This document shows positions 7,671 through 16,228 of a stretch of 64,000 nucleotides of DNA, in pieces. Position numbers and translations under genes: made by a program. The DNA is taken from contig CAYLLT010000018.1 in assembly GCA_964384465.1 (NCBI GenBank), forward strand, positions 4,928 to 68,927, in the 5' to 3' direction. This DNA is from CAYLLT01 sp964384465. GTDB taxonomy: Bacteria > Planctomycetota > Phycisphaerae > UBA1845 > PWPN01. Within the stretch, counting starts at the first letter, position 1. Each line of letters opens with the position of its first letter. Below the pieces are notes generated by a model that saw only the letters and a list, made by a program, of their open reading frames with translations, did not search any database and was not told the DNA's origin.

Positions 7671-8180
7671 TCAATGTGAGGCCTCGAAGAGGGCGACACC
7701 TTCCCGCTGAGCTGCTGCACGAAGCGGCCGATCCAAGGTGGCTATGGGTAATTCGTGGCGGCGAGCCAGTTCGAGGTATGCGGCGTCGTAGGCGGTCAGA
7801 TGGTATTGTCGGGCTAGCAGCCTGTGGCAAAAGTCGATTTCACCCCTTCTGGCGGGGTCAAAAACGCGGTTTTCTGGACTTCTGCCACGGGCTGCTAGCG
7901 CGTATACATTTCCCAGCACTTCCAATGGCAAATCGGCCTCCATAAGAATCGAGAGCGACTTGAGATTGCGCAGGTGGCGGAGAATGTCGTCCGGCGTACA
8001 TCGTTGCCGGCGTTCTCCGACCAGCAACCCATTCGTAACCTCCATAAAGAAGTGAGCGGGGACAATCAACTCGGCGACAGACCCGCACGCCTGGACATAC
8101 AAATCGTCGGCATCCGGATCGGTTTCATCCTCGAAATACCATGTCAACGCGGTCGAACAATCCAAGACCACCTGAATCAA
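7671..8180 (-). CDS. vapC: VapC-type PIN-domain toxin carrying an in-frame repeat insertion
   Basis: PIN-domain ribonuclease, 169 residues. The acidic metal-binding residues appear intact: D7 (VVLDCST), E47 (FMEVTN), D131 (TAYDAAYLELA) and D150 (IATLDRPL). Typical VapCs are 130-145 residues. The excess is a stretch at about residues 96-123 with no PIN counterpart, encoded by the inverted-repeat element at 7813-7899. Removing it restores NVYALARQYHLTAYDAAY and about 142 residues. The frame stays open, so the toxin may still be made, though activity is uncertain. It overlaps the antitoxin by four bases (ATGA). Confidence 0.85.
   Translation of the reverse strand: MIQVVLDCSTALTWYFEDETDPDADDLYVQACGSVAELIVPAHFFMEVTNGLLVGERRQRCTPDDILRHLRNLKSLSILMEADLPLEVLGNVYALAARGRSPENRVFDPARRGEIDFCHRLLARQYHLTAYDAAYLELARRHELPIATLDRPLRAAAQREGVALFEASH
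7813..7899. mobile_element. 87-bp MITE-like palindromic element inserted in vapC
   Basis: Left end GCTAGCAGCCTGTGGCAAAA and right end (reverse complement) GCTAGCAGCCCGTGGCAGAA match over about 23 bp with two mismatches (GTC also shared). The core contains smaller self-complementary stretches (CCCC...GGGG). If the palindromic GCTAGC ends are a target-site duplication, the net insertion is 81 bp, exactly 27 codons, explaining why the reading frame survived. No transposase is encoded. No second copy was noticed in the window. Confidence 0.75.
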
Positions 8181-8419
8181 AAGCGGCGCCCTTCCTCAAT
8201 CAGTTGTTTGATGGTCAAATCGGGTCCTAGAATGTGTCCCTTCCGAAATTCCCTTAACTCTTCGAGAGTCATGGGCCGCTCTCGCGTCTCAGGGGAGGCG
8301 ACCGGGATCAGTTTTGCGATCACCTGCCCACTGCGCGTGATGGTGATTTCCTCGCCCTGAGCAGCGCGCTCAACAAGCTTTTGCAACTGATTATCCGCTT
8401 CATCAAACCGGAGAACCAT
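8177..8419 (-). CDS. vapB: VapB-type antitoxin (Phd/YefM-like)
   Basis: An 80-residue protein with an N-terminal AbrB/Phd-style beta-rich unit (EEITITRSGQVIAKLIPV) and an acidic C-terminal tail (LTIKQLIEEGRRF) of the type that wraps around PIN toxins. The ATG at 8419 and the four-base overlap with vapC show a coupled operon. Such antitoxins neutralise the toxin and repress their own promoter. The AT-rich 40 bp upstream (8420-8458) may hold the operator, but no clear inverted repeat was picked out. The pair sits between pheS and pheT. Confidence 0.85.
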   Translation of the reverse strand: MVLRFDEADNQLQKLVERAAQGEEITITRSGQVIAKLIPVASPETRERPMTLEELREFRKGHILGPDLTIKQLIEEGRRF

Positions 8420-8458
8420 ACGACACCCTAATTATTCTATTGTACATCGCGACAGGTA

Positions 8459-9529
8459 TCAATCCTTTTCAACAATCGCCGGTCCGCCGCGTCCTTCGGG
8501 GCGGGTGACGGCGCGGAGGTCGCCGCTGTTGAGGCCGCGGATGTCGCGGACGCCGTACTTCATCATGGCCAGGCGCGTGAGACCCAGGCCGAAGGCGAAG
8601 CCGGTGAATTCTCGCGGGTCGATGCCGCCGAAGCGAAGCACGTTCGGATGCACCATACCGCAGGGCAGGATCTCGACCCAGCCGCTGCGCTTGCACGTCG
8701 CGCAGCCGGCGCCGCCGCAAATCTCGCAGCTCATGTCCAGCTCGAAGCCCGGTTCGACGAACGGAAAGAACCCCGGCCGCAGGCGGATTTTCACGTCGCG
8801 ATGAAAAATCTCGCTGAGGATCAGCTTCATCACCGCGATCAGGTTCGCGATGGAGATGTTGCGGTCGATCAGCAGGCCTTCGACCTGATGGAACGTATTG
8901 GCGTGGCTGGCGTCCTCCGTCTCGTAACGGAAGCAGCGGCCGGGCGCGATCACGCGAAGCGGCGGGCCGAACTTCTGCATGGCCCGCACCTGGCACGGCG
9001 AGGTGTGCGTGCGGAGCAAGCAGCCGTTGTCGAGCCAGAACGTGTCCTGCATGTCGCGGGCGGGATGCATCTCCGGAATGTTGAGGGCCTCGAAGTTGTT
9101 GTATTCCGTTTCCATTTCCGGCCCGCCCACGACGACAAAACCCAGGCGGGCGAGAATATCCTCGACCTCCCACTGAACGGCGGTCACGGGATGTATGCTG
9201 CCGCGCGGCACGACCGGGCCGGGTAATGTCGGATCGAATGCCTGGGCAGTGGCGGCGGATTGGCGGTCGGCGGACTGCTCGAGGGCGGCGCGTGCGGCGG
9301 CGAACCGCTCCACGATCCGCTTCTTGGCGAGATTGATCTCCTTGCCGGCGGGGCCGCGCTGGTCGGCGGGGAGTTTGCCGATCGACGCCAGCAGCTTGCC
9401 GAGCGCGCCGGTCTTGCCGGTCAACTGGCTCTCGGCGCGGCGGAGATCGTCAACTGTTTTCGCAGCGGCGATTGCTCGTTCCATTTCCGCGAGTGACTTG
9501 TCCAGTTCATCTTTGAGGGGATCGGACAT
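8459..9529 (-). CDS. pheS: Phenylalanine--tRNA ligase alpha subunit
   Basis: Catalytic class II subunit, 356 residues from ATG 9529 (MSDPLKDELDKSLAEMERA). The N-terminal about 90 residues form the expected coiled-coil tRNA-binding arm. Motif 2 (GRCFRYETEDASHANTFHQV) and motif 3 (GFAFGLGLTRLAMMKYGV) are intact. A CEICGGAGCATCKRSGW segment gives two CxxC pairs, seen in some bacterial PheS. The frame is open a further 12 codons upstream but ATG 9529 is the family start. pheT follows on the same strand only after the vapBC module. Confidence 0.94.
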   Translation of the reverse strand: MSDPLKDELDKSLAEMERAIAAAKTVDDLRRAESQLTGKTGALGKLLASIGKLPADQRGPAGKEINLAKKRIVERFAAARAALEQSADRQSAATAQAFDPTLPGPVVPRGSIHPVTAVQWEVEDILARLGFVVVGGPEMETEYNNFEALNIPEMHPARDMQDTFWLDNGCLLRTHTSPCQVRAMQKFGPPLRVIAPGRCFRYETEDASHANTFHQVEGLLIDRNISIANLIAVMKLILSEIFHRDVKIRLRPGFFPFVEPGFELDMSCEICGGAGCATCKRSGWVEILPCGMVHPNVLRFGGIDPREFTGFAFGLGLTRLAMMKYGVRDIRGLNSGDLRAVTRPEGRGGPAIVEKD

Positions 9530-9625
9530 GCGAGAAATACTTACCTCTACGCCCACGGGTTGCAATCCGTGGGCATTCGTTCAGCGATCTTTTGATCTAA
9601 CAGCACAAGCGGCCCCCGCCCACCA

Positions 9626-11281
9626 TTACGCCTCCACCGGCCCTTCCACACCGCCGGTGAACTCCTCGTCGTGTGCGGCGTGGCCGGTCAATACCTGCGC
9701 CTGGTACCCGCCGCGGCTCTTGAAGTAGGCGATGAGTATCAGGTACCCAATCAGCATGATGCAGGGGAAGATCGCCATCGTCGCCAGAGCGCCCTGCTGG
9801 GCCTTTGCGGAGATGTCGGCAATTGTCTTCTGCTCGTCGGCGCTGATCGTCTTGAGCTTCTCGGGATTGACCGCGCGGTACTCGCCGAGGATGCCGTGCT
9901 TGACTTCGGAGACTCGTGCTTGCAGCTCCGGCGCCTGGGCCATGAGTTCCTTGGAGATGGCGTTGGACTGCAAGAGGCCGATGAATGGGAACCCGAGCAC
10001 GCCGACCGCCAGCATGCCGACGCCGCCCATGGCATTGAGCGTCAGCGCGCCACCCCGCGGGCACTGCTCGGAAACCACACCCAGCATGGTGGGCCAGAAG
10101 AACGTCTTGCCGAATCCGTAGAGCGTTGCGGCGAGGAGGATCGCGATGCCGGCTGCCGCGGAAAGGGAATAGAGTCCTGCCGCCGCAAGGACCGCACTGA
10201 CCGCCAGCAGCCCGAGCGGGGAGATGCGATGGACGATGTGTCCGGCGAAACACCGCAGGATGAGCATGATGAAGGAGGTGTAAACCAGCACCCAGGCCGG
10301 ATTCAAGTCCTTCTTGGCCATGACCGGCTCCATGAGGCTGGTGATCCAGCCGTCGGTCCCGATTTCCGTGGTCGCGAGCGGGATCATGATGAGCATGAGG
10401 AAAAACAGCAGAATTCGACCGAGGGCCTGGACATAAGCGGCAAAGGCGAGCACCAGGAACGCTCCGACTCCCACCTGCAGCCCGACTGACCATGCAAAGA
10501 CGTCGCCGATCTGCCTCACGATGAGGGCGACGACCACGATGGCAGCCAGAATCCCGAACTCCTGGAGCATCCCCCGATAGGTCCCGCCGGCGGCGACGCG
10601 CTCGTTCACCGGGAACTTGGAGGAGAACATCATGAAGCCATAGATGATCGCGGGCGGGAAAATGAGCGCAACCTTGAACCGCCAATCCATATGCCCCATC
10701 GCGATAGTCATCAATCCAGCGAGGACCAGCCCGCCGGGCCAGCCGGCGTGCAGGATGTTGAGCCACTTGGTCTTGGCCCGCGAGAACATGGTGGCGACGA
10801 CCGGGTTGATCACCGCTTCAACCGTGCCGTTGCCCAGGGCGAAGATGAAGCTGCCCAGGTACAGCATCCAGTAGCCGTTCTTTTGCCCGGCCGCAACCGC
10901 TTCGGGTGATGCGCCGGGGGCGGCCAGCATCAACGGGGCGCAGATGACGATGACGCCGTAGGTGATGTGGGCCAAAAACGCGAACGCCATCGCCTTTCCG
11001 TAGCCGATCTTGTCGACGACGAGGCTGAACAGAATGATGCTGATCGCGAAGGGCCAAACGCCCGCGCCGCCGATCTCGCCTGTCTGTACGGGGTTAAGAG
11101 AAAACTGCTTGGCCCACTCATTGAGCAACGAAAATCGGGTTATGAAGCCGAACGCGGTCGCGATGAGCGAGATGAAGCATGCCCAGAACAGCCACTTATT
11201 ACCGCTCTCGATCTGGGGTGAGGGAGAGGTATTACCCAGCGTTCGGGCCGGTGCTTGTGCAGGCATGAAAGGCGTCTCCAT
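9626..11281 (-). CDS. Major facilitator superfamily transporter
   Basis: A 551-residue multi-pass membrane protein; hydrophobic segments recur from residue 28 (WLFWACFISLIATAFGFITR) to 500 (MAIFPCIMLIGYLILIAYF), consistent with about 12 helices. The VVDKIGYGKAMAF segment resembles the loop 2-3 MFS motif. A polar, helical block of about 65 residues (about 430-490, including ELQARVSEVKHGILGEY) precedes the last helices, unusual for sugar-type MFS proteins. The substrate is unknown. ATG 11281 begins METPFMPAQ; ATG 11266 is an alternative with GGAGA upstream. It lies 96 bp upstream of pheS on the same strand, probably without a functional link. Confidence 0.8.
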   Translation of the reverse strand: METPFMPAQAPARTLGNTSPSPQIESGNKWLFWACFISLIATAFGFITRFSLLNEWAKQFSLNPVQTGEIGGAGVWPFAISIILFSLVVDKIGYGKAMAFAFLAHITYGVIVICAPLMLAAPGASPEAVAAGQKNGYWMLYLGSFIFALGNGTVEAVINPVVATMFSRAKTKWLNILHAGWPGGLVLAGLMTIAMGHMDWRFKVALIFPPAIIYGFMMFSSKFPVNERVAAGGTYRGMLQEFGILAAIVVVALIVRQIGDVFAWSVGLQVGVGAFLVLAFAAYVQALGRILLFFLMLIMIPLATTEIGTDGWITSLMEPVMAKKDLNPAWVLVYTSFIMLILRCFAGHIVHRISPLGLLAVSAVLAAAGLYSLSAAAGIAILLAATLYGFGKTFFWPTMLGVVSEQCPRGGALTLNAMGGVGMLAVGVLGFPFIGLLQSNAISKELMAQAPELQARVSEVKHGILGEYRAVNPEKLKTISADEQKTIADISAKAQQGALATMAIFPCIMLIGYLILIAYFKSRGGYQAQVLTGHAAHDEEFTGGVEGPVEA

Positions 11282-11401
11282 TCAAGGGTCGGAAGGGTGC
11301 CGTCAGCGGCGACATGGTACCGTCTCCGGCGACTAATGCAAAAGGGGTGTTGCGGGTCAAAGAACAGCGTGCCGAAGCCCTCGGCTCATTCGCGGAAATG
11401 T

Positions 11402-11884
11402 TCAGCTTTGCCCGATGCGTTGGAGTTCCTGTTTCAACTGCTCCGGCGAGAGCTCGTCCACCGGCAGCTTAAGGAGCTGTTCGAACCAGCCCTTCAGCTT
11501 GTTGGCGACGGCGGCGGCGGCGGCGAGGCAATCCTCGTCGGTCCCCGGATGAAAGCTGGGGTCGGGCAGGCTCCAGTGAGCGGTGGCGGGCCGGCCTAGC
11601 CAGACCGGGCAGGGCTCGCTCGCAGCGTGGTCGCAGACGGTGATGATGATGTCGTTCGGATCGCGGGCAAACTCATTCCAGCTCTTGGACCGCTGCCCGT
11701 CCATCGGGACGTTCATGCGGCGCATGGTCTCGACGGCCAGGGGATGGATAAAGCCCGCCGGATGCGAGCCGGCGCTGCGCACATTGAAGCGCGGGCCACC
11801 CATCTGCCGCAGCAGGGCCTCGGCCATTTGCGAGCGGCAACAGTTCCCCGTGCAGATGAAGAGCACGTTCAAAGGTAATGACAT
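11402..11884 (-). CDS. arsC: Thioredoxin-coupled arsenate reductase / low-MW phosphatase family
   Basis: 160 residues from ATG 11884 (MSLPLNVLFICTGNCCRS). The CTGNCCRS P-loop (Cx5R) and the LPDPS general-acid loop are those of low-molecular-weight tyrosine phosphatase-fold proteins. The extra Cys pair in VCDHAASEPCPVW matches the thioredoxin-linked ArsC branch, which reduces arsenate to arsenite. No arsB, arsR or acr3 is adjacent, so a phosphatase role cannot be excluded. The frame is open 30 codons upstream, but that extension is translation of the palindromic repeat at 11894-11962. Confidence 0.85.
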   Translation of the reverse strand: MSLPLNVLFICTGNCCRSQMAEALLRQMGGPRFNVRSAGSHPAGFIHPLAVETMRRMNVPMDGQRSKSWNEFARDPNDIIITVCDHAASEPCPVWLGRPATAHWSLPDPSFHPGTDEDCLAAAAAVANKLKGWFEQLLKLPVDELSPEQLKQELQRIGQS

Positions 11885-11893
11885 ATCCAATTT

Positions 11894-11962
11894 CCGAGCC
11901 GCGACTTTGAGAAAGCGGTTCACCGACGAGCAAGCCCCGCTTCCTGACGGGCGCGGCTCGGA
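11894..11962. repeat. Palindromic GC-rich repeat, family 1 copy A
   Basis: Arms CCGAGCCGCGAC... and ...GACGGGCGCGGCTCGGA form an imperfect inverted repeat with a GAAAGCGG / CCCCGCTTCC middle. The same element recurs at about 20319-20379 and 30641-30702. In the minus-strand frame it reads EPRPSGSGACSS, immediately upstream of the arsC start. Confidence 0.75.
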
Positions 11963-12090
11963 CACGCCTCTCAAGTGCGCTCCGAACTCATTATACCGAG
12001 TTTTGCAGGCCGGACCGAGTTCAGCCGACCTGCGCGTGGATCATGGCCCCCGCTTTCCGCACCCGGCCCGCGGCTTTATAACAGTCTATT

Positions 12091-13155
12091 ATGGATAATG
12101 CTGTGCTCCAGCAGGCGGGCCGGCGGCTCGAAGGATGGCCGCGGGTGATGATCCTCTCGCACGATCGGCCCGACGGCGACGCCCTGGGCTCGATCGGGGC
12201 CATGAAACGGATCATCGAGGCCGCCGGCCGTTCGGCGGTCGCGTTCATTTATGATGAACTGGCGCCGCGCTATCGTTTTCTGGACGCGATTCTTCCAGGG
12301 CGGGTTTCCACGAGCAGGATGCCCGTGCCACTCGGCACGTTCACGCGATGGCCGGCCGCCGACCTGGCCGCACTCGATGCGCAGTTCGACGGTGTGCTCA
12401 TCCTGGATACGTGCAGTTGGGGCCAGCTCGAGCCGGCCGCTGCATTCCTGCGGCAGACCCGGCTGCCGAAACTGATCGTCGATCACCACGTCACGCGTGA
12501 CGATCTGACCGGCGCGAGTCCGGACATTCTGTGTCTCATCGACCCCACCGCCGCATCGACGTGCGTTCTCCTGCACGAGTGGTGCGCGGCCATGAATTGG
12601 AAATTTGACGAGTCCGCGGCCGAAGCGCTGTTCACCGGCGTGACCACGGACACGGGCTGGTTCCGATTTTCTAACACGGACGGCCGGACGATGCGGACGG
12701 CGGCGGCGCTGTTGGATGCGGGTGTGCGGGCGGACCGCATGCATGCCCGGCTGCTGGATTCCTATTCGCCGGCGCGTCTCCGCCTGATGTGCGAAATGCT
12801 CTCGACCTTGCAATTCCACGCCGGCGGAGCGGTGGCATTGATGTGGCTGACGAAGGACATGTTCGACCGCAGCGGGGCCGTGATCGCGGATACGGAGGAC
12901 CTGGTCAATGAGCCGATGGCGGTGGAGCAGGTGATCGTGACGGTGATGCTGACGGACATGGCGGACGGGAAGATCCGCGTGAACCTGCGGAGCAAGTCGC
13001 CGGAAATCGCCGGGCGGGATATTGACGTCGCGGCCATCGCCGGGCAGTTCGGCGGCGGCGGTCATCGGCGGGCGGCGGGCACGCGCGTGCCGGCGCCGCT
13101 CGATGAGGTGCGCAATCGCATGCTGGCGGCGGTGATGGCGGCAATGGAAAAATGA
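12091..13155 (+). CDS. DHH-family phosphoesterase, NrnA-like (nanoRNase / pAp phosphatase)
   Basis: A 354-residue DHH/DHHA1 protein. Metal-binding motifs are visible: SHDRPDGDALGS (motif I/II), LDTCS (Asp near 108), and the eponymous DHHVTRD near 130. The C-terminal DHHA1 domain ends with GGGGHRRAAGTRV, the substrate-binding glycine/histidine loop. NrnA degrades short oligoribonucleotides and 3'-phosphoadenosine 5'-phosphate. Alternative members degrade cyclic dinucleotides, so the substrate is inferred. It overlaps the next gene by four bases (ATGA), so the two are translationally coupled. Confidence 0.88.
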   Translation: MDNAVLQQAGRRLEGWPRVMILSHDRPDGDALGSIGAMKRIIEAAGRSAVAFIYDELAPRYRFLDAILPGRVSTSRMPVPLGTFTRWPAADLAALDAQFDGVLILDTCSWGQLEPAAAFLRQTRLPKLIVDHHVTRDDLTGASPDILCLIDPTAASTCVLLHEWCAAMNWKFDESAAEALFTGVTTDTGWFRFSNTDGRTMRTAAALLDAGVRADRMHARLLDSYSPARLRLMCEMLSTLQFHAGGAVALMWLTKDMFDRSGAVIADTEDLVNEPMAVEQVIVTVMLTDMADGKIRVNLRSKSPEIAGRDIDVAAIAGQFGGGGHRRAAGTRVPAPLDEVRNRMLAAVMAAMEK

Positions 13156-14393
13156 GCCTTTTGCTAAAGTCTGTCTCCGCACTGCTGGTGCTCACCTCGG
13201 TCGCCGTCGCTTCGCCGCCGCGGGTCAAGACGGGCATCGAAGTGCTCCGGCAAAACAACTTCGACATCCTGCGCGGCAAGACCGTGGGTTTGATCACCAA
13301 TCCCACCGGCGTGGATTCAAATCTACAGTCCACCGTGGACATCCTCATGAAAGCGGACGGCGTGAAACTGGCGGCGCTGTTCGGCCCGGAACACGGCGTC
13401 CGCGGCGACAGCTCGGCAGGCGAACACGTCGAATCGTCGGTCGATCCGGTGACCGGGCTTCCCATGTACTCGCTGTACGGCAAGACGCGCAAACCAACAC
13501 CGCAGATGCTGAAGGGACTCGACGTTCTCGTTTACGACATCCAGGACATCGGCTGCCGCTCGTACACGTATATCAGCACGATGGGCGTAGCGATGGAGGC
13601 CGCCGCGGAGCAGGGCATCGAATTCGTCGTGCTCGATCGGCCCAATCCGCTGGGCGGATTGAGAGTCGAGGGCAATCTCGTCGAGAAGGGTTTCGAGTCG
13701 TTCGTCAGCCAATATCCGATCCCTTATGTCTACGGCCTGACGTGCGGCGAGCTGGCCACGCTGCTGAACGGCGAAGGTATGCTCGCGGGCGGCGTCAGAT
13801 GCAAACTCACCGTCGTGCCCATGAAGGGCTGGACGCGGGAGATGACGTTTGAGCGGACGGGCCTGCCGTGGGTGCCGACTTCGCCGCACATCCCGACCGC
13901 GGATACGGCGGCATACTACGTCGCGACGGGTATCCTCGGCGAGCTGACCGTCATCTCGGAAGGGGTCGGATACACGCTGCCGTTCAAGCTGTTCGGCGCG
14001 GAATGGATCGATCCGCGGGCGCTGGCCGAGAAGCTGAACGCGCTGAACCTCGACGGCGTCATGTTCCGGCCGCTCGCTTTCAAACCGTATTATTTCACCT
14101 TTAAGGAAAAAGACCTGAGCGGCGTGCAGATCTATATCGCCGATGGCGCGAAACTCGACCTGATGAGCGTTCAGTTCCTGCTGCTGGAGGCGCACCACCA
14201 ACTGTATCCCAAGAAGGACCCGTTCAAGCTGGCCGACGAATCCCGCATCAAGATGTTCGACAAGGTCTGCGGCAGCGACAAGGTCCGCAAGCTGTTCACC
14301 CGCCGGATGTCGTATCAGGACATCAAGGCGTTCCTGCACCAGGACGTGGAGAGCTTCCGGCAAAGATCGAAGCCGTATCAACTGTACCAGTGA
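13152..14393 (+). CDS. DUF1343 exo-beta-N-acetylmuramidase (NamZ-like)
   Basis: A 413-residue exported protein; an N-terminal hydrophobic signal (LLLKSVSALLVLTSVAVASP) is followed by the DUF1343 fold. GLITNPTGVD, FGPEHGVRGD, YDIQDIGCRSYTYISTM and VLDRPNPLGG are hallmark blocks. The Glu in GPEHG and the Asp of YDIQD lie where the NamZ catalytic site is expected. NamZ releases terminal N-acetylmuramic acid from peptidoglycan fragments, so the likely role is cell-wall recycling or scavenging in the periplasm. Start ATG overlaps the upstream DHH gene stop. Confidence 0.88.
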   Translation: MSLLLKSVSALLVLTSVAVASPPRVKTGIEVLRQNNFDILRGKTVGLITNPTGVDSNLQSTVDILMKADGVKLAALFGPEHGVRGDSSAGEHVESSVDPVTGLPMYSLYGKTRKPTPQMLKGLDVLVYDIQDIGCRSYTYISTMGVAMEAAAEQGIEFVVLDRPNPLGGLRVEGNLVEKGFESFVSQYPIPYVYGLTCGELATLLNGEGMLAGGVRCKLTVVPMKGWTREMTFERTGLPWVPTSPHIPTADTAAYYVATGILGELTVISEGVGYTLPFKLFGAEWIDPRALAEKLNALNLDGVMFRPLAFKPYYFTFKEKDLSGVQIYIADGAKLDLMSVQFLLLEAHHQLYPKKDPFKLADESRIKMFDKVCGSDKVRKLFTRRMSYQDIKAFLHQDVESFRQRSKPYQLYQ

Positions 14394-14402
14394 TTTCTGT
14401 CG

Positions 14403-16148
14403 TCAATCGGCGCAGGTGGGGTTTCCGAGCACGTCGGCACCGCTCAGGCACCTCTGCAATGTTCCAAAATCGTCCTGATCCGTATCGCCGTCGCCGTCAT
14501 GGTCGCAGGTCAGGCAGGCGGGGTCGGTCTGAAGAATGGTGGGGCCTGACACGCAGCTCAGGAAATGCGCGACGTCGTCGGCGTCCACGTCGCAGTCGTG
14601 GTCGTCGTCGCCGGGGACTGGAGGCAACTGGTACCAGAACGCGACCGAAGTAAAGGTTGCCCCCGGATCGGCGTAGCTGGCCTCAATCTTGAAATCGATC
14701 GAGCGTGAGAACGGGATGCGGTCGGCGATCTGCCAGCGATACTGATCGGCACGGGTGATCGGCGTGGCATTGCGGTGGACGTAGAGCGCGCCGTGCAGCG
14801 GGCGGATGACGGATTGCGGCATGGGGCCTTCGGGCTCGTCGTCCTGGATGCCGACCCAGTTGTAGTAGTACCCGCCGTTGTAGGCGTCCTCGGTGCCGGT
14901 CCCATTGAGGATGCGCGTGCCGTCGATGGTGACGATCTCATCGCCTTCCAGGATCGTGAAGTTGTTCGTCGCCTGCTGGAGGTACAGCAGGTTGCCGACG
15001 TAGTGTCCGCAACCGGTGGCCGAGAGCATTGGGTGGTACTGAGTGCCGGTTGCACGCGTCGTGCTCTCGACGTGAGCGTGAAGGTATCCCATGTCGGGGT
15101 CGATCGGTTGGCTCTCGTACTCCACGGCCGCGGAATCGATGACGATCGCTGCGGCCGTCGTGTTGCATAATACGATCCGTATCGAGCGATGAAACGGCAT
15201 CGGCCAATAGCTGTAGAAACCGTCGGGCGAATCGGTGCCCAGCGGAATGCTGCGATAAAGCGCCCGCTGACTGCCGGCGCCGAAGAAGTGAGCGACGGCG
15301 ACATCGATGGCGGGCTGTGTGTAGCCATCGTAGGTGATGCGCAGCAGCAACCCGTTCGGCTCGGCATCAGTCGCGGCATCCATCCGCACATTGAGCCGGC
15401 GAACCAGCCCCGGCCCGGCCACGTCCGCCAGCGTGAGACAATCGCCCGCGGCGATCGACGTGGCCGGTGTATCCAGCAGGACGGCGGTGGAGCTGCTGCC
15501 CGCCGGGTGCTGACCGGCGTTGTTGAACAGTGCGACCGTCGCGGTGCGGGCGTCCTGCTCGGCGGGCGTGAGCGAACCGGAGTACGATTCGATCTGTGTG
15601 CCGGGCGGGAAGATCAGATAGCTGTACTGGTAATAGTTGCGCCCGACGCCGATGTTCTCGCCCTCGATGCGAACAGAATTTTGGAACGGGATCGTCTCGT
15701 AGCATACCTGCCCGCCGGCTGAGGTGGTCAATAGCGGGGCGGCGAACCAGGAGAACGCGCCGGTCAGCAGTTGCTCGCTGCGGGTGTCGATGCGCGGGAC
15801 GGACTCGCCGTCGAAATACATCCGCACGATGTAGTCGTCCCGTGCATTGCGGTGCGGCATCCAGAAGCGATAGATGATGCCCGGCCCCTGAATGGTCCTG
15901 ACGGTGACGATCTGATCGGTGGTGATAAACCCCGTCGGAGCTTCGTAATAATTGTAATCCCGGTTCAGTCCGTCGCGGTCATAGCTGGAGGCAAGGCCGG
16001 CCTGCACGCCCGGCCGCAAGCGGGGCCACTCGTCCCATTGCATATAGTCGCCGTAGCCGGAGCGGCTCTGCGCGGAGCAGACTTCAGGCGCATTGCCACA
16101 TATCATGGCAATGAAGAGCATCCTTCCTCCGAGCCGTTGCAGTCGCAC
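14403..16148 (-). CDS. Secreted DUF2961 (GH172-like) protein with dockerin-type C-terminus
   Basis: 581 residues, start GTG 16148 with AGGAGGT nine bases upstream, short signal sequence ending near SAQS. The body (PGIIYRFWMPHRNARDDYIVRMYFDG, then GTGTEDAYNGGYYYNW) is typical of DUF2961, whose characterised members are alpha-fructofuranosidase/difructose-anhydride enzymes (GH172). The sugar handled here is unknown. The last about 70 residues carry two DxDxDxxxxDD calcium loops (DDDHDCDVDADD, DHDGDGDTDQDD) and paired cysteines, the planctomycetal dockerin-like tail, which probably anchors or stabilises the protein outside the cell. It converges on the NamZ-like gene with nine bases between stops. 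Confidence 0.82.
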   Translation of the reverse strand: MRLQRLGGRMLFIAMICGNAPEVCSAQSRSGYGDYMQWDEWPRLRPGVQAGLASSYDRDGLNRDYNYYEAPTGFITTDQIVTVRTIQGPGIIYRFWMPHRNARDDYIVRMYFDGESVPRIDTRSEQLLTGAFSWFAAPLLTTSAGGQVCYETIPFQNSVRIEGENIGVGRNYYQYSYLIFPPGTQIESYSGSLTPAEQDARTATVALFNNAGQHPAGSSSTAVLLDTPATSIAAGDCLTLADVAGPGLVRRLNVRMDAATDAEPNGLLLRITYDGYTQPAIDVAVAHFFGAGSQRALYRSIPLGTDSPDGFYSYWPMPFHRSIRIVLCNTTAAAIVIDSAAVEYESQPIDPDMGYLHAHVESTTRATGTQYHPMLSATGCGHYVGNLLYLQQATNNFTILEGDEIVTIDGTRILNGTGTEDAYNGGYYYNWVGIQDDEPEGPMPQSVIRPLHGALYVHRNATPITRADQYRWQIADRIPFSRSIDFKIEASYADPGATFTSVAFWYQLPPVPGDDDHDCDVDADDVAHFLSCVSGPTILQTDPACLTCDHDGDGDTDQDDFGTLQRCLSGADVLGNPTCAD

Positions 16149-16228
16149 CGCGCTCCGACCTCCTGCTCATATCATACCCTCTGGCTGGTGATTGGGTGTG
16201 TATTGTTCCCGAACCGGGACACGCGGGA

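Noticed and set aside
11885..11974. 30-residue N-terminal extension of arsC
   Set aside because: It is the translation of a palindromic repeat; ATG 11884 starts the family-typical sequence.
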